Translations under genes and position numbers: made by a program
Notes under the pieces: model-generated
Databases searched by the model: none
What the model was told of the DNA's origin: nothing
Seen by the model: only the letters and a program-made list of their open reading frames with translations
Part shown: piece by piece, positions 56,001 through 64,000 of the stretch
How the letters are laid out: the number at the start of each line of letters is the position of its first letter
Position numbering within the stretch: position 1 is the stretch's first letter
Source of the DNA: Hemerocallis citrina
Taxonomy: Eukaryota > Streptophyta > Magnoliopsida > Asparagales > Asphodelaceae
Length of the DNA: 64,000 bases
Assembly: GCA_017893485.1 (NCBI GenBank)
Contig: CM030362.1
Span: 258,945,755 to 259,009,754, forward strand
Direction of reading: 5' to 3'

Positions 56001-58980
56001 CCTATATATATAAAAAAAAAAATTATCCGGATGCATATAAAAATTGATAGATATATATTATCAATACACCATTCACCTATAAAGTTTTCAAATTTTGTAT
56101 ACAAATATATCACAAACTAGCGTACAATAAACTTGAATCCGTACAATAAACTCATAAAAAAAATCCATCAAATATACTTGAAACTGAAGACAAAAAATCC
56201 TTGAGTGACTAACATCAAAACAATTCGCATCCACGACATCTTCAACCTGCAATTGGAGAAGAAAAAATGTCAAGGTGTGATTAATAATGGAAAAAGAATT
56301 AAGCACAAATGTTCATACAATTTTTAAGTGGGATTTAAAAGTGATATGACATAAGAAATGAGAAAATTTTCTACTTCACTTCTACCAGCACATAGGCTTT
56401 TTTCCCATGACAATTCAAGGATATATAATTCATATTTTCTCCATTTCTCACTTTAAATTTCCTTCACTTGTGTAATAAGACAAATAATTAAATGTATAAA
56501 ATTCCATCATTTTTTTTTCAAATTAAACACAAAATAAATAGTATAGTAAAGATAATTCGTATTTGCATAAATGTCAGATGAAAGCATTAATGTAGTTACT
56601 TCAACAAATACTTTGCCATGACATCAGTTGCCTGAATCATGGACATTAAACTTCAAATCAGAGAGTCAAAATTTGTGTTTAAATACACAAATTAACTCAT
56701 ACTCATTGAGTTTATATATTTAATTTGATATAAAAGATATTTTGTTACAAGTTATACAAAAAAATATACACAATTACCTTGAATTTTGGGTTGTTTCTTG
56801 ATTTTACAAATTCAACCATTCTCTTTGACTTTTGTAAATTGGTATCTTGTTAAAGCTTGCTCCCAATTTTGCTTTGTGTGCCCTAGCGTATCTTCCCATC
56901 GCTTGTAGGGTGTAAACTTTTGCTTCTCTATCACGTCCATTGAATGTAAACTTTTGCTGGAGTAATATGTATTGATTTAAATCATTATCATAAACAAGCA
57001 CAAGAATAATGAAGGAAAAGATCACTATAACAAACATATAAAAGATAATGAAGGAAATGAATGATTATAGAAATGATTATAGTACCAATGGTATTATCAA
57101 TATTACCATTCTTCATTCATTGGCTTTCATAAAATGTGAACTGAAACAGTTCGAATTTTCAGAGAAAGGTAGTAGCCTCATATGATATCAATGTATTTTC
57201 AAAGAAGTATTTTCCATGTGTATCATCATGATCGTCACATATTATATTTAGAATTTTAGATCACACATATTTAAGAGTTCTAAGCGAACAAAAATTATGA
57301 CCTAGTTTTAACTTGATATCACAGTTATATAAGTTATGCCACTGAGTTGGTTAACAGTGCTAGAATGGAATCGTAGCTTTACATAAATTTGGGGCCAATT
57401 ACCAGTTACTGTATCATGCCAAAAAAGTGAAATGATATTTGAAATTTCTAATTTCATAAACAGATTGTCTATATAGATTTAAATAAATCGCCTGCAGTTA
57501 TAAAGCTTGCATTGAAGAAGGGTCGACTGGAAAGTTCCATTTCTTTCTTTTTTCCAAAAGGATATAGTGGTTCTATCCCATATTAAGTTTTTTCCATCTT
57601 TTCATGCCATTGTAATACTTATGCATTTCAGCACTAAAAATACAACTTATCAAAAAGATTTAACCCAAACCATCTAAAGTTCAATTTATTAACTCTTCGA
57701 ATAAGAGAGTATACTAACATCAGTAATCAAACAGAATATGGTTAATCTTTCTAAAGAAGAAAAGCATTTGTTCTGTATTGTATATTGCAAATGCATGCTA
57801 GGACACATAACAAGACACCACTGACATGAAAAATCAAATTTGGATGCTAACATTTAAAGTAGCAATTAGAAGTTGAGCTAAAGTTTGATTTAAAGGCTAG
57901 GTTCTCCACAGAAGATGAATATTTCACATTTATAGAAACAGTCATAAATAAGTAGAAGATAACTAATAAGCTGATGTTTAAGTGTCCCAAAAGAAAAAAA
58001 GGAGAAGATAATAGGTTGAGGCACCTAGCATTCTAAAAGAAGATCATTCTTCATCTAATTTTATAAGAATGATATGTCAAAAATAATTATAAGTTAATAC
58101 GGAAAAATTCAAAGAAATGACTTTTCCCTCTTGAATAGTACTGAGTCTGTGATCACGATTCCTCAGGAAATGAAAGCTATACTGATGATACTGAAGTAGA
58201 AGGTAGAAATAAATATGAATCAACTAAGTGTCAAAAGCTAGGTTCATTATGTCAAAAAGATTACAAGCAAACAAAAAATTAGAACAATAGAAAAAGAATT
58301 TCAACAAAAAGAATTTCAACCTACATTACATTAGGAAAGGCCACGATTGGATATTAAGAACGAGAACAATAGAAAGCTAACCCCATCTTCCCCATCTTGC
58401 TGCTAGTGCTGATGTATAAATAAATCACAACAGATCTGGAGGTTAATTTAATCACAACAAAGATGGATCTGAGTTGCAAACCAAGAAACAAAAGTGGATT
58501 TGAGATCTTCTTCTTCTTCTTCTTCTTCTTCTTCTTCTTCTTCTTCTGATGTATAAATAAATCACAACAGATCTGGAGGTTAATTTAATCACAACAAAGA
58601 TGGATCTGAGTTGCAAACCAAGAAACGAAAGTGGATTTGGGATCTAAAATAAATTTATAAGAAAAACCTCAAGGATTTGATCTGATCTGATGTGAGCAGG
58701 AATCTAGAGATGGAGAAATGGGTTGGGTTGCTTTACCCGGGGGAACCAAAATGAGAGCAATCGGGGAATACGGCGACGGGGAGTAAGAAATATTGAGAAT
58801 GGGGAGGACGGCGGCGAGGAAGACGGCGATAGGGAGTGGGGAGAAGATATTTGGACTAGGGTTTGAGAATGGGGAGGAGAAAATGAACGATTTTTGGGAT
58901 TTCGATCGAAGAGGACAAAAAGGACTGGTTTGAGATAATTTGGATATTTTAGTTAGAATTTTCTTTTTTACCCCCTATCA
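56001..58980 (-). other. CACTA interior, possible captured gene
   Basis: Mostly AT-rich. A minus-strand exon-like stretch at 56790-56960 (QKFTFNGRDREAKVYTLQAM, between AG and GT signals) and a leader-like block at 58660-58900 suggest a captured or element gene, which I do not recognise. A (CTT)n tract at 58508-58546 separates two copies of a 95-bp direct repeat (from TGATGTATAAATAAATCACA at 58410 and 58547). Confidence 0.4.
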
Positions 58981-59056
58981 TTTCAGTTTATTTACAAATA
59001 TTATAGCATTTCTAAAACGCTATAAAAAATACAACATTTTAAAAATGCTGTCGTAG

Positions 59057-61680
59057 AATTGCAACTTCTAACTGTACACTCTCCTCTGGCGATTTTTTAG
59101 GCGATTCTAAATTCAAATTTCCCCTCTTCCCCGGTGCCTTCCCTCCCCAGATCCTGTCGATCCCCTTTCTTTCTCGCTTTCTCCCTTCAATCAAATCTGT
59201 TGTGCTCCCAATTCTCTACCGACCCATCTCAGTTTTTTTCGAGATTGTAGCGAAGCCTTCTTCCTCTCTATCCGCTGGAATCCTCGTCTCCAGCGTGCTC
59301 CCTCCCGCCTGGCTGAGTTCTCTGGGCCTCTCATCGCGTTGCTCAGCGATTCTCCTCTCGCGCTCTCCCTCGACCTTAGCTTGGGCTGCCAGTCCAGAGC
59401 TCGACAGCTCCGGTGCTCTCTCTCTCTCATCCAGCGTTTCGAGACTCGTTTCCCTCTGGCGGCGCCTTCTCTGGAGCTTCCCTCCAGGTGTCACGCCTCC
59501 GTCCGTCCGCCAGTGCTCCCTCTAAGTTTGAGGTGTCCGGCCTTAGCGTCCTCCCCAGTGGCGATCCGGTCGCCAACTTAAACCACTCACTGTGAGTTTC
59601 CTTTTCTTTCCTTTAGTGGTTGTAGCGGCTGTTTGGTTTGTTTGGGTGGATCCCTGAGGCTAGTCTAGTGCTGTGCGGCTTCCTCAGTGCGCTGTGTTGT
59701 ATCCCTTTAGCCTTGTTGTCTGTCGGATTGTCTGTGTGATTGTTCTGGTTTTGTTCTCCCCTATCCCTGGAGATCTTTATTCTACTGTTCTACTCTTTTA
59801 AGTCAGTGTGCTGACTGTATTTTTTCCTGATCGACTGTGCTATCGATCCTCTCTCTCTATCTCTCTTTCTCTCTATTTTCTTCACTCTTTCTCTCCTGAT
59901 TGGAGAGTACGGCATTTCCTCTTTGAGAAGCGTTGGTTTGTTATAACACTAGTTTTGTTTTGTCTTGTAGGAGTGTTGCCTTTCTGTTAGTGATCTGTTT
60001 ATTCTCTACCTTTCCTCTTTTGCATTTTGTCTTGCTCCATTCTTAGCAAGTATTCTTATGTGCACTTTATCATGACTGTAGTGAGCTCTGTTGGCTCAGC
60101 TATGGATCAGAACCCGAAGAGGGTATTATATTCTCCCTGGGATTTCAGCTCTCCCTCTCAGGGATCTTCCATGTTTTCTAACTCCCCCTCGCCTTGTAGG
60201 CCCGATCTTCATCGGGTCTGCTTCAGGTGTCTCCGCGCTGGGCACCTTAAGCGCGATTGTTTGAACATAACAAAGTGCTTATTCTATGATAAGCTCGGTC
60301 ACTCTCGTTATCGATGCTTTTCCCTTCAAAAACTTCTGGGCTGGCCCAGGGGTCATCCCCTTCCGGCCAAACTCCTCTATTTTCTTGATTACCCACTCTT
60401 AAAGTGCAAGCTTCAGAAAAGTTTGGTTAGTAAGCACAGTAAGGTTAAGAGCAAGGACATCCACTCCTTTGTCTTTGATATTCGTTCTTAGTCGAATTCC
60501 TCCACACCTATTTCTTCTCCTCGCGCTTCTCTTATCCCTTTACATCGGCCTAATATTGCTTTTTCTTTTGAGGATCGTAAAGTTATCACGAACCTTGTTT
60601 CCTACCATCGCCGGTTCTCTTTCAGGGCTCGCCCCCGCCCTTTCTCAGCGGCTCCATCATTGTTCGGCTTATTGGGTAAATATCCTGGCTGGTTTAACCA
60701 CCACCTTTCGGATTTTTCGTGGTCTCGTTGTGCGAGGAAGACTGATCAACCCTCCCGCTTTTCAGAGCCCATTTTGCGATCTGACTGTCCTATAGATACT
60801 TTTAAGGCCCATTCTTTATGCTATATCTATCCTTGTGCTCTGAAGATTACTGATCCCCGATGTTCAGTGTTATCACTTCATCATCCTGGCTGCCTATACT
60901 CTTGGTATCAACTTTTAGGAGCGCAGTCGTGGCTCCATCAAGTCCTGAGGGCTCTCAAACTTTTCTTGCTCTCCCTTCCCCTCAAGTATTCTATAAGTTT
61001 GGATGCCCCTTCTTCTCCACGTTGGGACGACACCACCGAGATCACCCCCTCTGACTCATCGGATGCTCCCATCAGTCAGTGTTCCCCTCCGTGGCCCATC
61101 ATTGAGAGCGTCTCTTCATCTGACCTTTCGGTGTTCTCGCACCCGTCTGCGAGGGCGGCCCATCCTACCGTCAAGCGAGTTTACAAGAAGAAAGTTTTCG
61201 ATCATTCGATGATTCGAGTGAGCGCTCGCCTTCTTGCGAGGAAAGCAGTTTTGGCGTCCGCTTTTCAACAAGGCCACACTTGAGATTCTCCTTCTTGTGG
61301 TCTTCTCTGGTGTCAGCAGTGCTTTGCCGCCTTTGAGCCACTAGAGTCTATCAAGACGGCTAGTGGAGTTGGATTTCCGTCCTGGGGGGAGTTTTTATTC
61401 TCCTGTTCCTATTTCGGAGTCAGATTATCGACGTTGGTCTTCTTTTCGATTGCGGCGCCGGGCCTTTTGCTCCGCTCTCTGTTTTCGTTGTGGTGCGCCT
61501 TGCCGTGTATTTACCCTTTGTGTTCGCTGCTGTTTATTGTATTTCTTTTGTTGTTCGCTTTTTGTCTGTTTTACCCCTTGTAAAACCAGTGACGCTTGTT
61601 TTGTATTATTACTGCTTTATTGATTAATATTTTTTTGATGGCTGGAGCCTTTTGGCTCTATCCGATTCATCAAAAAAAAA
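59057..61680 (+). mobile_element. L1-type retroelement carrying only ORF1
   Basis: A 12-bp duplication ATGCTGTCGTAG (59045-59056 and 61681-61692) flanks a 2.6-kb insert ending in a short A tail (61672-61680). This is the signature of target-primed retrotransposition. The 5' part is a C/T-rich leader, then an ORF1-like region; no endonuclease or RT motif is seen. The 3' end has a small hairpin GAGCCTTTTGGCTC before the tail. It resembles 'half-LINE' elements that use another element's ORF2. Confidence 0.82.
60072..61283 (+). pseudogene. LINE ORF1-like gene with zinc knuckle, broken
   Basis: From Met at 60072 (MTVVSSVGSAMDQNPKRV) or 60027. A CCHC knuckle CFRCLRAGHLKRDC is followed by a second, CLFYDKLGHSRYRC, whose second Cys is Tyr. 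The frame stops at 60491; related sequence continues in other frames to 61283 (MFGLLGKYPGWFNHH, and a basic C-terminus KRVYKKKVFDHSMIR). Tandem knuckles resemble plant L1 ORF1, but the usual N-terminal DUF4283 domain was not found. Confidence 0.6.
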
Positions 61681-61822
61681 ATGCTGTCGTAGCTAACAAT
61701 AAATTTTAAAATTGATCAAAGATAGCAGTTTCTTTACAAAAGCTATTATAGATCACTTTTAACAGCTATAACACAAAAATGCTATAATAAATGTGTTGTA
61801 GAAAGTCATATATGTTGTAGTG

Positions 61823-63821
61823 ATTGTACAAGGTCCCCCACCGGTTCATGTGCATGTCCACCACTCTCCGGTTGTGCGCTACCTTCGTGTGGTGTGCTAT
61901 TTTCGGATTGAATGTGAGAAAAGCCTTCGATTCCCTTAAGCATGTGGTCGAGCATGAACTTGTACCCTCTCTCTGAAGAACAACTAAGATCGACCAAATG
62001 TCTTGAGCGCATAGTCAGTTCACAATAACGAGAGGCAAAATTGTCGCACATACTTTTGGGAATGGGTGTACTGCTTCTTGTTAGTTGATCCCTGATCCAT
62101 CGTCTACAAATATATTGCTCGGGCAGTGCGGTGTGATCGGTGAACCGAATAACTACCAATAGATGTTTGCATGGAATGCCTACGAACTCATACATGGCAC
62201 AAGGGCATTTATCCATTTCACGGATTTTACAAAAAGAAATCACCCTCTCTGGTTCTGAATTTCCACAAACAGTTACAGAAAAAGCTGTACTATCCGGTGT
62301 ATCCATACTCGCAATTAAACTCACATTAAGTAATAAGCTTTTTACGACTTCTTGTTGAAATTTGTAGAAAATCTTCAATGTGTATGTCCCCGCTATTTGT
62401 GACTCCAACACCCATTCGGTCTTCAATTTTGGCCTCTCCTCGCGATTACGATGAGTTTTTTTAAGTTCATCGTGTCTTTATTTTACTAAGACTCGGTCAA
62501 AGATGACGGCAAATTCATGTAATGAGTACTTCTTATGAGTATGTTGCTTCAAGGATGAATGTAGCGATTCACTATGTTGGGTACTCAACATGCCACCCCA
62601 AAATGAGTCTCTTGCGTACACAGGAGCCCATTTCTCGCGAATCTCAAATTTATCGTTCAACCGTTTGTCATTCTCAAGTTTGTACTGGAAAATCAAAATT
62701 TTTCACTTCTGTTCAAATTCAGTTTTATATTCTACCAATATAGATGATAGTCTTCAAAGCATCCCTAAACTCGTCAATGTTATTCGGCATACGTACTTCA
62801 TGCGGTAACTTATCCAAAATATGCCAAATGCAATATCTATGATCAGTGATTAAGAAAACTTTCTTAACTACAGCACTTATTCCACGATCCTCATCTGTCA
62901 CGATGTTCATCGGATCGTGAGTCATTATTCCTCACCTCTTTTCAAAGAACCACTCAAATGAGGATGCCTTCTCATTTGGAATGAACTCACAACCTAGGAA
63001 TATTGATTGCTAATGATGGTTGAATCCAACAAATGGTACAAATAACATCCCGTATCGGTTTGTGTTGTAGGTAGCATCAAAGCAAACAACATCCCCAAAT
63101 ACTTCATAATTCTTTCTAGCGATACCATCCACCCACAATGGAACAATCACCCTTCGGGATCACATTGGTAATCATAATAGAATAAAGGATCGGTCTCCTT
63201 CTTGGATTCAAAGAACTCAGGTAGCATTTGCCCGTCGTGTCCTTTTAAACCTTCCATCTCGTCTCTCCTAAGGTTTCTGACAGCGGTTTCAGTGAAACCA
63301 ATTTTCTCATTACCTCCACTTGTTCCTTCGAAGAATAGCATTTGTTTGTATATGGGGACATTAGCTTCGGTAAGTTGACCAATTATTTTTTATCTATATT
63401 TGTCAATTCACGGTTTTGAGGTAGCAAGTGACATCTACCAAGTGAAGTAAATTCGTGATTGTGTGAATAATCCACGAATTATTTTGTGGGTTTAGTTTGA
63501 CACGAACAAAGTTTTTGCAACCCGTTCTAGAAGTTGTTCTCCGTCTAGCTTCATTCTGATTGTTCGGTGACTCCCCGGCTTTATTACATACATATGATTT
63601 ATCCACTACATCGTTTCCTTGTATTTATTTTTACCCTTACGCATAGAGAATCCCGCATATTTACAGTACGATGAATAAAATTTTTCTGCTTCCTCTAGAG
63701 TGGGAAATTTTATACCAATCTTGGGTTTTAGGTGCTCGTCAACAAGAGGAAGAAACTCGCCAATTTGTTGTGCACGAACAAATTTCTCTCCGGCAAAAGA
63801 ACTTTCTTCAAAACTGTCCAT
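61823..63821 (-). pseudogene. FAR1-type MULE transposase, multiply broken
   Basis: ATG at 63821 (MDSFEESSFAGEKF). FAR1 DNA-binding domain: GIKFPTLEEAEKFYSSYCKY, YVCNKAGES and RRTTSRTGCKNFVRVKLN. Linker: FRNLRR-like and ESKKETDPLFYYDYQCD. DDE core: GDVVCFDATYNTNRYGMLF (first Asp, about 63100), NIVTDEDRGISAVVKK with IWHILDKLP (second Asp, about 62895), and STQHSESLHSSLKQ (Glu region, about 62590). SWIM zinc finger: CPCAMYEFVGIPCKH (about 62190). At least four frame changes or stops separate these. FAR1-type MULE transposases gave rise to the plant FHY3/FAR1 regulators. Confidence 0.9.
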
Positions 63822-63901
63822 ATCTAAGAAAACAAAAAGGAGAACAATTAGGGCTATTAAACCCGTTACGGAATGTAATGAAAAATTTATAACTTTATTT
63901 A

Positions 63902-64000
63902 TATATTATTAGAGAAACGTGAGAAAACCGTACAAACGGCATCCACAATTTATAAAACTTTACAACTTACTTGAATTCACCTAGCACAAACCACCGTAAC
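63902..64000. repeat. First part of a palindromic unit at the right edge
   Basis: Inverse of the second half of the 340-bp unit: GAGAAAACCGTACAAACGGC, then ATTTATAAAACTTTACAACT and GAATTCACCTAGCACAAACC. It begins 80 bp upstream of the transposase ATG. Its details fit the inverted orientation relative to 51162-53130, as expected of terminal inverted regions. It continues beyond the window. Confidence 0.88.

Larger units (their letters stand above)
55599..61822. mobile_element. CACTA (En/Spm) element
   Basis: Terminal inverted repeats CACTACAACATAT (55599) and ATATGTTGTAGTG (61822), flanked by the 3-bp duplication ATT (55596-55598, 61823-61825). The left end is packed with AAACGCTAT and ATAGCGTTT sites in both orientations, typical CACTA subterminal repeats. 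Without the L1-type insert it is about 3.6 kb. I recognise no TNP2 or TNPA transposase, so it is probably non-autonomous. Confidence 0.92.
50721..64000. mobile_element. MULE with convergent PMD and FAR1-transposase genes, right end outside window
   Basis: The left side has leader-like sequence, six palindromic units and a plant-mobile-domain gene (+). The right side has a FAR1-type transposase (-) preceded by the same palindromic unit at the window edge, in inverted orientation. Both genes point inward and start 80-120 bp inside the arrays, the MuDR layout with genes fired from the two ends. PMD genes associated with MULEs are known in plants. I cannot fix the outer ends or the 9-10 bp target duplication. 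CACTA and L1-type insertions lie within. Confidence 0.65.

Noticed and set aside
59202..59595. Several overlapping Ser/Leu-rich frames
   Set aside because: C/T-rich 5' leader of the L1-type element; frames on both strands are open because of composition.

Overview
This window is repeat-dense plant nuclear DNA, most likely from an angiosperm with a large genome. It contains plant Ty3/gypsy lineages (Tat and Tekay-like chromovirus), a Ty1/copia element close to Sire, several Helitrons, hairpin MITEs, a Tourist-like MITE, a CACTA element, an L1-type insertion and a Mutator-like element (MULE). I see no intact host gene. Nearly all coding sequence belongs to transposons, and almost all of it is broken by stops, frameshifts or deletions. 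Many of the stops fit G-to-A or C-to-T change, the mark left by cytosine methylation.

Layout. 1-425: end of a minus-strand Helitron carrying a hairpin MITE in its (TA)n tract. 426-1094: old flank with a possible VPS38-like exon fragment. 1095-20138: one Tat-lineage element (TSD GTAAC, LTRs 1100-1686 and 19548-20133, minus orientation). It has gag, PR-RT-RH-aRH-INT, three tandem arrays beyond integrase and a spliced ORF on the opposite strand (3638-6134). A Tekay-like element with a 3.2 kb LTR (15516-18753) inserted into its gag; a later deletion fused the two at about 12396. 20139-25043: AT-rich flank with a 344-bp duplication, a Tourist-like MITE, a Helitron 3' end at 23799 and gene-like scraps. 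25044-26655: a Helitron with a second, opposite-facing Helitron of the same family inside it. 27092-27693: solo LTR related to the Tat LTR.

27940-50102: a three-LTR tandem copia (TSD GATTG at both outer ends). Its middle LTR is split by a non-coding Tekay derivative (29071-42091, TSD TCCAC), whose left LTR holds a solo LTR (29833-33310, TSD CCTGT). Its right LTR is split by a Helitron (49253-50058) that itself holds a hairpin MITE.

About 50.6 kb to the window end: a MULE with two convergent broken genes, a plant-mobile-domain (PMD) gene on the left (+) and a FAR1-type transposase on the right (-). Each starts 80-120 bp inside an array of about 340-bp palindromic units: six copies at 51162-53130 and the first about 100 bp of one at the right edge, in inverted orientation. 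The plan resembles MuDR: convergent genes, each driven from a terminal region. A CACTA element (55599-61822, TSD ATT) sits in the transposase tail, and an ORF1-only L1-type element (59057-61680, 12-bp TSD) sits inside the CACTA.

The nesting gives a relative order of insertion, and several empty sites within the window confirm the boundaries. The features most worth follow-up are the PMD/FAR1 MULE with palindromic arrays, the shared 54/110-bp repeat on both sides of the Tat antisense cassette, and the clusters of GTCGAC palindromes shared by unrelated retroelements.
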